From Microbacterium sp. H83 (GTDB lineage: Bacteria; Actinomycetota; Actinomycetes; Actinomycetales; Microbacteriaceae): 64,000 nucleotides of DNA. Location: positions 1 through 64,000 of the forward strand of contig NZ_LWCU01000010.1 of NCBI RefSeq assembly GCF_001650405.1. The letters are read 5' to 3'. The notes below the pieces were generated by a model. That model was not told where the DNA came from, ran no database searches, and saw nothing but the letters and a program-made list of their open reading frames with translations. The position numbers and the translations under genes were made by a program. Positions 42,320 through 49,836 of this stretch are shown here, in pieces (the stretch's first letter is position 1; each line of letters opens with the position of its first letter).

Positions 42320-43086
42320 GCGGCCACCGCCGACCGGATCGCGATCTCGTGCTGTCGACCGCCGAGCGCGTCGATCATCGCGAGGCGTCCGAGCAGCGGC
42401 TCGCCCGCACCGGTCACCAGCTTCACGACCTCGCCCGCCAGCATCCCGCCGACCTGCACGCACAGCGCCCCGAGCACGCCGACCTGCGCGCAGCTGGGCG
42501 GGTCGCCCTCGGTCCCGTGCGGAAAGAGGTCGGCGAGCACCACGGGGTCCGAGCCGGCGGGCGGCGCCGACCAGAACACGGTGGCCTGCGCGTGCCACTC
42601 CTGCACGGCACCCCACACGAGCGGGATGCCGAGGGCCTCGGCCGCGGCTGCCACATCGCGCCTGGTCGAGAAGGAGTCGCTCGTGTCGACGACGATGTCG
42701 GCGTCCGCGAGCAGAGCGTGCGCGTTGGTCGCGTCGAGCCGCACGGTGTGCGGGATCACGAGCGCCCTCGGCGCCAGAGCGGTGATCGCCCGGGCGGCGG
42801 AGGCGGTCTTCGGTGTGTCGATGTCGTCCACGCGATGGGCGAGCTGGCGCTGCAGGTTCGTGAGCTCGACCACGTCGTCGTCGATCAGGGTGATCGTGCC
42901 GACTCCCGCGGCGGCCAGCGCGAGCAGCACCGGAGATCCGATGCCGCCCGCTCCGACGACGGCGACACGGGCGGCGGAGAGACGCCGCTGCCCCTCCTCG
43001 CCGATTCCGGCGAGCACGGCGTGACGGGCGGTGCGCACGAGCTCGGTCGGGTCGAGGGACGAGGCGGGGGCGACGAGCGGCTGCAT
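42316..43086 (-). CDS. moeB: MoeB/ThiF-type adenylyltransferase lacking the zinc motifs
   Basis: 256 residues of the E1-like family that adenylates the MoaD C-terminus. The nucleotide-binding GAGGIGSPVLLALAAAGVG, IDDDVVELTNLQRQ and DTSDSFSTR are intact. The region that normally carries CxxC before LFP reads VVLADLFP, and the C-terminal CPxC is absent (protein ends EIAIRSAVAA), so both zinc-binding cysteine pairs of classical MoeB are missing; there is no rhodanese domain. ATG follows TAGCCT by 6 nt (leaderless). First gene of the operon. Confidence 0.88.
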   Translation of the reverse strand: MQPLVAPASSLDPTELVRTARHAVLAGIGEEGQRRLSAARVAVVGAGGIGSPVLLALAAAGVGTITLIDDDVVELTNLQRQLAHRVDDIDTPKTASAARAITALAPRALVIPHTVRLDATNAHALLADADIVVDTSDSFSTRRDVAAAAEALGIPLVWGAVQEWHAQATVFWSAPPAGSDPVVLADLFPHGTEGDPPSCAQVGVLGALCVQVGGMLAGEVVKLVTGAGEPLLGRLAMIDALGGRQHEIAIRSAVAA

Positions 43087-43133
43087 GGCCCCAGGCTATG
43101 CCCGACCCGTGCATGCGCCATCGGGGGTTGACG

Positions 43134-43206
43134 GCGGAGATCCATGTCGAGAGGGTCGATTCCCGATCGCGCCGCATGCGCGGCTGATTCGGCCGCAGAT
43201 CTCCGC
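43134..43206. repeat. Inverted repeat between moeB and the mop regulator
   Basis: gcggagatc (43134-43142) and gatctccgc (43198-43206). It occupies the divergent promoter region of the two molybdenum operons. It could be a site for the Mop-type regulator or just another intergenic palindrome. Confidence 0.4.
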
Positions 43207-43214
43207 ACCTGCGG

Positions 43215-43220
43215 TAGCAT
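43215..43220 (+). promoter_or_regulatory. -10 box of the mop-modABC operon
   Basis: TAGCAT with 6 nt before the ATG at 43227, which indicates a leaderless transcript. Confidence 0.55.
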
Positions 43221-43226
43221 CACAGC

Positions 43227-43619
43227 ATGGAGACTTTCCGGATCGCCCGCGCGGCTCAGCTGCTCGGCGTGAGCGACGATACGGTGCGGCGCTGGATCGA
43301 TCAGGGGCTGCTGCCGACGACGGATGCCGTGCCCGCCGAGATCCCGGGTGACGCCCTCGCCGCCAGGGCTGTGGCGCTGGCCGAGGAGGTCGCCGACCCG
43401 GGAGACGCCCTCTCGAGTGCGCGCAACCGCTTCGTCGGGATCGTCACCCGCGTGCAGATCGACGGCCTCATGGCCCAGGTCGACCTGCAGTCCGGGCCGC
43501 ACCGGGTCGTGTCGCTCATGTCCGCCGAGGCGGCACGCGAGCTGCGCCTCGAGGTCGGCTCGCTCGCCACCGCATCCGTCAAAGCCACCACCGTCGTCGT
43601 CGAAGTTCCGAAGGGCTGA
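43227..43619 (+). CDS. MerR-like HTH plus Mop/TOBE molybdate-binding regulator
   Basis: 130 residues. N-terminal helix-turn-helix of the excisionase/MerR type (FRIARAAQLLGVSDDTVRRW IDQGLLP), then a Mop/TOBE domain (about 65-130: SARNRFVGIVTRVQIDG, VVSLMSAEAARELRLEVGSL, KATTVVVEVPKG) that binds molybdate or tungstate. This is a compact alternative to ModE and probably regulates the modABC genes, which begin 1 base after its stop. Confidence 0.88.
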   Translation: METFRIARAAQLLGVSDDTVRRWIDQGLLPTTDAVPAEIPGDALAARAVALAEEVADPGDALSSARNRFVGIVTRVQIDGLMAQVDLQSGPHRVVSLMSAEAARELRLEVGSLATASVKATTVVVEVPKG

Positions 43620-43620
43620 C

Positions 43621-44409
43621 ATGAACCGCTCGATCCGCCGATCCGTCCTCGGAGTCCTCGCCGTCGCGGCGCTCGCTCTGTCGGGCTGCGCGTCGCAGGG
43701 CGCCGAGCCCGCCACCGAGGCTCCCTCGACCGGGGCTCCGGAGGAAGGGATCAGCGGCGACCTCGCGGTGTACGCGGCGGCGTCGCTCTCCGGCGCCTTC
43801 GACGAGATCGCGGCCGCGTTCACCGATCAGAACCCCGACGTGACGGTGAGCCCGATCTACGACGGATCGTCGACGCTCGTCACCCAGCTGCTCGAGGGCG
43901 CTCCCGGCGACGTCTTCGCATCGGCGGACGAGGCGAACATGGAGAAGCTCGACGACGCCGCCCTCGACCCGGCGCTGTTCGCCTCGAACACCCTCGTGAT
44001 CGCGGTGCCCGCCGGCAACCCGGGCGGCGTCGAGACGCTCGCCGACCTCGCCGAGGTGACGACGGTGCTCTGCGCGCCCGAGGTGCCGTGCGGCGCCGCC
44101 TCCGCGACGCTCCTGTCGAACGCCGGGGTCTCGGTCGCACCCGCGAGCCTCGAGCAGAACGTCACCGCGGTGCTCACCAAGGTCGCGGCGGGCGAGGCGG
44201 ACGCGGGACTCGTGTACGCGACGGACGTCATCGGTCGCGACGACGTCGAGGTGATCGTGCCCGAGGGTGCCGACGAGGTCGTGAACCGCTATCCGATCGC
44301 GGCCCTGGCCGAGGCGGCGAACCCCGAGGCCGCCGAGGCGTTCGTGGCCTTCGTGCTGTCGGACGAGGGACAGGGCATCCTGGCGGACTTCGGATTCGGA
44401 GCCCCGTGA
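43621..44409 (+). CDS. modA: Molybdate ABC transporter substrate-binding lipoprotein
   Basis: 262 residues. Lipoprotein signal with lipobox LSGC near 19-22, then a ModA fold: LAVYAAASLSGAFDEIAAAF, YDGSSTLVTQLLEGAPGDVF, ASADEANMEKL and VLTKVAAGEADAGLVYATDV. Binds molybdate outside the membrane. Its stop overlaps the modB GTG by 4 bases. Confidence 0.95.
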   Translation: MNRSIRRSVLGVLAVAALALSGCASQGAEPATEAPSTGAPEEGISGDLAVYAAASLSGAFDEIAAAFTDQNPDVTVSPIYDGSSTLVTQLLEGAPGDVFASADEANMEKLDDAALDPALFASNTLVIAVPAGNPGGVETLADLAEVTTVLCAPEVPCGAASATLLSNAGVSVAPASLEQNVTAVLTKVAAGEADAGLVYATDVIGRDDVEVIVPEGADEVVNRYPIAALAEAANPEAAEAFVAFVLSDEGQGILADFGFGAP

Positions 44410-45194
44410 GCACGAGCCGAGCGCAGGGCTACGCTCCGCGCTCGCTCGCCGTTCCCGCGCTCCTCGGTCTCGCCTTCCTCCTGCTCCCGCTGGCCGCTCT
44501 GGTCGCCCGCGTCGAGTGGTCGACCTTCCTGACCGACATCACGTCGGAGGCCGCGCGGGACGCACTGCTCCTCTCGCTCGGCACGGGTCTCGTCGCCACG
44601 CTGATGTGCACGCTGCTGGGGGTGCCGCTCGCGCTGCTGATCGCCCGCTCCGGCCCGCGCCTGGCCGCCGTGCTGCGCGCCGCCGTGACGATCCCGCTCG
44701 TCCTCCCGCCCATGGTCGGAGGCGTCGCTCTCCTCTACCTGTTCGGCCGCGCGGGCTGGCTCGGCGGACTGGGCCTGTCGTTCAGCACGCCCGCGGTCAT
44801 CCTCGCCCAGACGTTCGTCGCGCTGCCGTTCCTCGTGCTGGCGGTGGAGGGCGCGGTCCGCACGTCCGGCGTCGAGTACGAGCGCACCGCGGCCGCGCTC
44901 GGAGCGAGCCGATGGACCATCCTCCGCCGCATCACGCTCCCGCTCGCGGCCCCCGGCATCGTCGCCGGCGTCGTGCTGTGCTTCGCCCGCGCGATCGGCG
45001 AGTTCGGAGCGACGGCGCTCTTCGCCGGCAACCGCCCTGGCGTCACCCAGACCATGCCGCTGGCGATCTACACCGCGTTCAACGGAGCCGGGGTGTCGCA
45101 GGGCACCGCCGTCGCCCTCGCGCTGCTGCTCCTGGCGGCCGCGATCGTCGTGCTCCTGCTCGTGCGCGGCTGGCGGCCGAGAGTCGGGCGGTGA
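44406..45194 (+). CDS. modB: Molybdate ABC transporter permease
   Basis: 262 residues, about six membrane helices. The EAA loop that contacts the ATPase is present (YERTAAALGASRWTILRRIT LPLAAPGI), as is the LPLVLPPMVGG-type helix. GTG start within a 4-base overlap with modA; coupled to modC by another 4-base overlap. Confidence 0.94.
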   Translation: MSTSRAQGYAPRSLAVPALLGLAFLLLPLAALVARVEWSTFLTDITSEAARDALLLSLGTGLVATLMCTLLGVPLALLIARSGPRLAAVLRAAVTIPLVLPPMVGGVALLYLFGRAGWLGGLGLSFSTPAVILAQTFVALPFLVLAVEGAVRTSGVEYERTAAALGASRWTILRRITLPLAAPGIVAGVVLCFARAIGEFGATALFAGNRPGVTQTMPLAIYTAFNGAGVSQGTAVALALLLLAAAIVVLLLVRGWRPRVGR

Positions 45195-46249
45195 CCGCGG
45201 CCGGAGGTCTGCGAGCGCGGGTGGTGGTGCCGCGCGAGCACTTCACCGTCGACGTCGCGCTGCGGGCGGCGCCCGGAGAGACGGTGGCCGTCATGGGACC
45301 GAGCGGCGCCGGCAAGTCCACCGTGCTGCAGGCCCTGGCCGGTCTCGAGCCGCTCGGCGACGGCGAGATCGCGGTCGACGGCCGTATCGTCGACCGCGCA
45401 GCGAAGCCGCGAGTGCGCACCGAGCCGATGCGCCGCGGCGTGGTGCTGCTCGGGCAGAAGCCGCGGCTGTTCCCGCACCTCTCGGCGGCGGACAACGTCG
45501 CCTTCGGGCCTCGCGCGACCGGCGCCTCTCCCTCGGACTCCGCGCGTGCCGCCGACGAGTGGCTCGACCGCGTCGGTCTCCCTGGGGCCGGCCGCCGCAT
45601 GCCGCACGAGCTGTCCGGGGGCGAGCAGCAGCGCGTCGCGGTCGCGCGGGCGCTCGCCGCGTCCCCTCGCGTCGTGCTGCTCGACGAGCCGCTCGTCGCT
45701 CTCGATCCCGTGACGGCCGGCGACATCCGGCGGATGCTGCGCGACCAGCTCGTCTCGACCACGACCGTCGCGGTCACGCATGACGCGGAGGATGCCGTCG
45801 CGCTCGCGGACCGTCTGGTGATCGTCGAGCGCGGTCGTGTCACGCAGGAGGGCGGTGTGCGTGACGTGCTCGCCGCCCCGGCGTCCGGGTTCGTCGCCTC
45901 GATCGCCGGGGTGAACCGGCTCCTGGGAGCCGCCGCGGACGGGGACTGGCGCGCCGGCGGCATGCGGCTGACGAGCACCGACCGGGTGTCACGGGCGCTC
46001 GCGGCGACCGACGGCGCCGCGCTCGCCGCGGTGTTCCGACCGTCCGACGTGCACGCGACGGAGGCGGAGACGGCCGAGAACGTGTGGACGGCCACCGTGA
46101 CCCGCGTCGAGCCGACCGTCGCCGGGGCCCGCGTGCACACGGATGCGGGCGCTGCGGAGCTCTCGCGGGAGGCTGCGGCGGGACTGGCGAGCGGAGACCG
46201 CCTGCGGCTGTCCGTCGACCCTGACCTGGTGCGCTTCGTCCCGGCCTGA
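45191..46249 (+). CDS. modC: Molybdate ABC transporter ATP-binding protein
   Basis: 352 residues. Walker A GPSGAGKSTVLQALAG (about 36-51), Q-loop LLGQKPRLFPHLS, signature LSGGEQQRVAVARALA, Walker B VVLLDEPLVALD, switch His in VAVTHDAEDA, and a C-terminal TOBE domain (about 285-350) that may sense molybdate. Energises ModB. GTG start in the overlap with modB. Confidence 0.94.
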   Translation: MTAAGGLRARVVVPREHFTVDVALRAAPGETVAVMGPSGAGKSTVLQALAGLEPLGDGEIAVDGRIVDRAAKPRVRTEPMRRGVVLLGQKPRLFPHLSAADNVAFGPRATGASPSDSARAADEWLDRVGLPGAGRRMPHELSGGEQQRVAVARALAASPRVVLLDEPLVALDPVTAGDIRRMLRDQLVSTTTVAVTHDAEDAVALADRLVIVERGRVTQEGGVRDVLAAPASGFVASIAGVNRLLGAAADGDWRAGGMRLTSTDRVSRALAATDGAALAAVFRPSDVHATEAETAENVWTATVTRVEPTVAGARVHTDAGAAELSREAAAGLASGDRLRLSVDPDLVRFVPA

Positions 46250-46343
46250 CCCGCGGGCGATCCGATCCGCGCCCCGACCTGCGCCCCACCTGGCAATATG
46301 CCGGTTGTCGGGCGCAGCGGAGCCCGGTGCCGGGGACGCGGGC

Positions 46344-46382
46344 TAGTCTCGGAGCATGGCGGGGAGCGGGGAGACGCGATGA
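46344..46382 (+). promoter_or_regulatory. moaA promoter with leaderless eight-codon upstream ORF
   Basis: TAGTCT (46344-46349) is followed by 6 nt and an ATG at 46356 opening MAGSGETR, whose TGA (46380-46382) overlaps the moaA ATG (46379-46381). GGGGAG within this ORF is also placed as a ribosome-binding site for moaA. Confidence 0.5.
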
Positions 46383-47473
46383 CGGCCGTGCCGGTCGTGA
46401 TCGGCGTGCGGGCTCAGGTCGGCGCGGCGTCCGATGCCGTCGCCGCTCCGAGCCCGCGGGGCCTCGTCGACACGCATGGCCGCGTGCACCGCGACCTCCG
46501 CATCTCCCTGACCGACCGCTGCTCGCTGCGCTGCACGTACTGCATGCCGGAGCAGGGCAACGAGTGGCTGGCCCGCACCAGCATCCTGTCGACCGACGAG
46601 ATCGTCGAGGTGGCCGAGGTCGCGGCGTCGCTCGGCATCCGCACGTTCCGTCTCACCGGCGGAGAGCCGCTGCTGCGCGCCGACATCGTCGACGTCGTCC
46701 GTCGCGTCGCGGCGATCCGCGGCGACGACGGTCCGGTCGAAGTGGCCATGACGACGAACGGCATCGGCCTCCCCGCCAGGCTGCCGGCCCTCGTCGACGC
46801 GGGGCTCACCCGCCTCAACATCAGCATCGACACGATCGACCGGCAGCGCTTCGCCGACCTCACCCGGCGCGACCGGCTCGACGACGTGTTCGAGGGCATC
46901 GCGGCAGCGGCGGCATCCGAGCTGCGTCCGCTCAAGCTCAACGCCGTGGCCATGCGCGGCGTGAACGACGACGAGCTGCCCGACCTGGTCGCCTTCGCGA
47001 TGGGCGTCGGCGCGCAGCTGCGGTTCATCGAGCAGATGCCGCTCGACGCGGGTCACACGTGGGACCGGGACTCGATGGTGACGCGCGAGGAGATCCTCGA
47101 GAAGCTCGGTGCGCGCTGGAGCCTCGAACCGGTGCCGGGCCGCGGCGGAGCCCCGGCCGAGAAGTGGCGCATCGACGGCGGTCCGCACGAGGTCGGCGTG
47201 ATCGCGTCGGTCACGGCTCCGTTCTGCGGCGCCTGCGACCGGCTGCGCCTGACCGCGGACGGACAGCTGCGCAACTGCCTCTTCTCGAACACGGAGTACG
47301 ACCTGGTCGGCGTGCTGCGCGGCGACGCGGCATCCGCCCCCGGCTCCGACGCGCGCGTCGAGGGCATCGCCGACATGCTGCGCTCCTGCGTGCACGGCAA
47401 GCTGCCGGGGCACGCGATCAACGATCCGTCGTTCCTGCAGCCGGCCCGCGGGATGAACGCGATCGGCGGCTGA
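46379..47473 (+). CDS. moaA: GTP 3',8-cyclase MoaA (radical SAM)
   Basis: 364 residues. Radical-SAM cluster CSLRCTYC near residue 50, RLTGGEPLLRADIVD, LRFIEQMPLDAG, the second cluster region FCGACDRLRLTADGQLRNCL and the C-terminal double glycine of MNAIGG needed for activity. It converts GTP to the MoaC substrate. An N-terminal extension of about 30 residues precedes the family start GLVDTHGRVHRDLRISLTD. It follows modC by 129 bases and has its own promoter. Confidence 0.95.
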   Translation: MTAVPVVIGVRAQVGAASDAVAAPSPRGLVDTHGRVHRDLRISLTDRCSLRCTYCMPEQGNEWLARTSILSTDEIVEVAEVAASLGIRTFRLTGGEPLLRADIVDVVRRVAAIRGDDGPVEVAMTTNGIGLPARLPALVDAGLTRLNISIDTIDRQRFADLTRRDRLDDVFEGIAAAAASELRPLKLNAVAMRGVNDDELPDLVAFAMGVGAQLRFIEQMPLDAGHTWDRDSMVTREEILEKLGARWSLEPVPGRGGAPAEKWRIDGGPHEVGVIASVTAPFCGACDRLRLTADGQLRNCLFSNTEYDLVGVLRGDAASAPGSDARVEGIADMLRSCVHGKLPGHAINDPSFLQPARGMNAIGG

Positions 47474-47489
47474 GGCAGCGCCGCTTCGC

Positions 47490-47575
47490 GTGCACGATTC
47501 CGCAGAGAACGGGCGTTCCGCCTCTGCAGAGTGCGGATGCGGAGCGACCGCTGCCATCCGTGCTGAATCGTGAAC
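47490..47575. repeat. 86-bp intergenic palindromic element, family A copy 5
   Basis: Arms gtgcacgattccgca (47490-47504) and tgctgaatcgtgaac (47561-47575), 13 of 15 matching. Its interior (agaacgggcgttccg...tctgcagagtgcggatgcgg) is nearly the same as in copy 6, in the same orientation. Confidence 0.85.
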
Positions 47576-47662
47576 GGCAGAGCGCGGGTCGCGGTACGAC
47601 CTCCGTCCCGCACCCGAGCTCCGGTGACGAGAGCGCTCTGGGCTGAGGCAGCCCCGCTCGGC

Positions 47663-47748
47663 GTTCACAATTCAGCAGAGAACGGGCGTTCCGGCTCTGC
47701 AGAGTGCGGATGCGGCTCGATTCCGACCGCCCGTGCTGAATCGTGAAC
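47663..47748. repeat. 86-bp intergenic palindromic element, family A copy 6
   Basis: Arms gttcacaattcagca (47663-47677) and tgctgaatcgtgaac (47734-47748), 14 of 15 matching. It stands in tandem with copy 5 in the 300-base gap between the converging moaA and M20 genes; the 87 bases between the copies have no other content. Confidence 0.87.
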
Positions 47749-47773
47749 GGCACGCGACGGGCGCGACCGAGCG

Positions 47774-48988
47774 TCAGCCGAGGAACTCCCGCGCCGCCGC
47801 GGAGAGCGCCGTGACGCCGACCTCGATGGTCGGGTGGATCTCGGGCGCGAAGTAGGGGGAGTGGTTCGTCGGCACGTCCTTGTCGAGCGTCCCGGCGGCC
47901 ATCGCCGCGGCGAACGCGGCGGGGTCCACGCCGCCCCAGAACCAGAACACGAGCGGCACGCCGGTGTCGCGGGCGAACCACGACACGTCCTCGCTGCCGG
48001 TGAACATCCCGGGGTCCACGACCGAGGACTCGCCGAGCACGCGCTGCAGGGCCGACGTGACGCGGGCGGTGGCGTCGGCGTCGTTGATCGTGGGCGGCAG
48101 AGTGTGGTCGGTGCGGATCTCGGGCTCGCGCTCGGCTCCGGATGCCGCGGCCTCGGCCCGCACGATGCGCTCGACGCTGGCGAGCACCCGATCGCGCATC
48201 TCGTCGTTCGGGTAGCGCAGGCTGAGCTCGAGCTTCGCCTCCGCCGGGATGATGTTGTTCTTGAGGCCGGCGTGGATCGAGCCGACGGTCACCACCGCGA
48301 CGTCGCGCGGGTCCACCTCGCGCGAGGCGATGGTCTGCAGGCGCATGACGGTCGCCGCCGCCATGACGACCGGATCGATGGTCGAGTGCGGACGGGATCC
48401 GTGCCCGCCGCGACCGTGCAGCGTGACGGTGAGTCCATCGGACGCCGCCATCTGCGTGCCGGGACGGACGCCGATCGTGCCGGCGGGCAGCGGGGTCACG
48501 TGCTGGCCGAGCACGATGTCGGGGTGCGGCACGAGGTCGCGGAGTCCGTCGTCGAGCATGGCCCGGGAGCCGGCGCCGTACTCTTCGGCGGGCTGGATGA
48601 GCACCACCAGCGTGCCCGCCCACTCGCCGCGCTCGGCGACCAGCTTCTCGACCGCGCCGATCATCGCCGTGACATGCATGTCGTGGCCGCACGCGTGCAT
48701 GACGGGCACGGTGTTGCCGGCCGGGTCGATGCCGGTGGCGGTGCTGGCGTACGGCAGGTCGGTGAGCTCGCCCACGGGCAGGGCGTCCATGTCGGCCCGC
48801 ACCCAGACGACCGGCCCGTCGCCGTTCTGCAGCACGCCGACGACCCCGGTGACGCCGACGCCCTCGTGCACCTCGAGTCCGAGGTCGCGCAGGTGGCCGG
48901 CGGCGATGCCCGCGGTGCGGGTCTCCTGGAACGAGAGCTCGGGATGCTGGTGCAGGTCGATGTAGAGCGCTTCGAGGTCGATCGTCAT
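47774..48988 (-). CDS. M20-family amidohydrolase (hippurate-hydrolase-like)
   Basis: 404 residues. Metal-binding and catalytic signatures: VRADMDALPV, MHACGHDMHVTAM (ligands Cys/His), IQPAEEYGAGSRAML (Glu), GRGGHGSRPHSTIDP and FTGSEDVSWF in the lid and second part. These enzymes cleave N-acyl amino acids or related amides in the cytosol; this substrate is unknown. ATG follows TAGGCT by 7 nt. Confidence 0.92.
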   Translation of the reverse strand: MTIDLEALYIDLHQHPELSFQETRTAGIAAGHLRDLGLEVHEGVGVTGVVGVLQNGDGPVVWVRADMDALPVGELTDLPYASTATGIDPAGNTVPVMHACGHDMHVTAMIGAVEKLVAERGEWAGTLVVLIQPAEEYGAGSRAMLDDGLRDLVPHPDIVLGQHVTPLPAGTIGVRPGTQMAASDGLTVTLHGRGGHGSRPHSTIDPVVMAAATVMRLQTIASREVDPRDVAVVTVGSIHAGLKNNIIPAEAKLELSLRYPNDEMRDRVLASVERIVRAEAAASGAEREPEIRTDHTLPPTINDADATARVTSALQRVLGESSVVDPGMFTGSEDVSWFARDTGVPLVFWFWGGVDPAAFAAAMAAGTLDKDVPTNHSPYFAPEIHPTIEVGVTALSAAAREFLG

Positions 48989-48998
48989 GGCCCCGAGC

Positions 48999-49646
48999 CT
49001 ACTCGCGGCGGTACGTCTCCAGAGCGGGACCGGGGTGCAGCACGCCGTTCACGATCGCGCGGATCGCGAACTCGCTCGCCTCGCCGAGGGCGAACACGTC
49101 GCGGTGCAGCAGCCACTGCAGCTGCAGGCCGTCCATGACGGCGAGGATTCCGGCCGCGGCCGCCGCGATCGTGTCGGGCTCGGTCACGCCCTCCTGCGCG
49201 CAGAGCTCGTGGAACGCATCGGTGACCTCGCGCCGCAGGGTCGTGTAGCGGTCCTCGAAGTACTCGCGCCCCGGGTGGTTGTCGGTCACCGACTCGGAGG
49301 ACAGCACGGTGTACGCCTGCACGATGCCCGGCCGCGATTCGTTCGCGATCGCCGTGCGCACGAGGTGGAGGAACAGCTCGGGCCCGCCCGGGATGTGCTT
49401 GTCGGCGAGCTCGGCGACGTCGGCCTGGTCCCGATAGGCGAGCACCTCGAGGAGGAGCTTCTGCTTCGAGCCGAAGTGGTGGAGCACGCCGGCGTGCGTG
49501 ATGCCGACCTGCTCGGCGACGTCGGCGAGCGTGCCGTTCGTCGAGCCCTTGTTGCCGAAGATCTCGACGGCCGCCTTGAGGATCTGCTCGCGCTTCTCCC
49601 TGGTGGCGGGGCGGACGTTCACCGGCGCGACGGCGTCCTTCGACAT
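48999..49646 (-). CDS. TetR-family regulator of the glucoside operon
   Basis: 215 residues. Helix-turn-helix: REQILKAAVEIFGNKGS, TLADVAEQVGITHAGVLHHF GSK, followed by an all-helical ligand domain. Divergent from the Opp-type transporter/GH3 operon with palindromic sites in between, so it probably controls that operon. A TetR repressor in front of a glycoside operon is less common than LacI. Confidence 0.9.
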   Translation of the reverse strand: MSKDAVAPVNVRPATREKREQILKAAVEIFGNKGSTNGTLADVAEQVGITHAGVLHHFGSKQKLLLEVLAYRDQADVAELADKHIPGGPELFLHLVRTAIANESRPGIVQAYTVLSSESVTDNHPGREYFEDRYTTLRREVTDAFHELCAQEGVTEPDTIAAAAAGILAVMDGLQLQWLLHRDVFALGEASEFAIRAIVNGVLHPGPALETYRRE

Positions 49647-49721
49647 GGTCCCTCCTCACCTGCACGGGCTCTCGAACGGGTCTGCGGCGATCCTGCAAGG
49701 GATCGTACTTGCCAACTCTAC

Positions 49722-49767
49722 TTACTGACGGGTAACCTCGCACCAGCTTACTTTCTCGCCAGTAAGC
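49722..49767. promoter_or_regulatory. Candidate TetR operators in the divergent promoter
   Basis: TTAC-tgacgg-GTAA (49722-49735) and GCTTACT-ttctcgcc-AGTAAGC (49746-49767); both contain TTACT/AGTAA half-sites and centres 28 bases apart. They lie between the TetR gene and the ABC operon. Confidence 0.55.
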
Positions 49768-49836
49768 AAACGGCACCGGATGCCCGAGCCTCCGGCGCGT
49801 TCACGCAGCACAACGACCCGTGCCCAAGGAGAAGCA

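Noticed and set aside
41072..43177. moeA as a 701-residue fusion
   Set aside because: The added N-terminal part is moeB read in another frame. MoeA proper begins at 42319 with a 4-base overlap, as at the other junctions of the operon.
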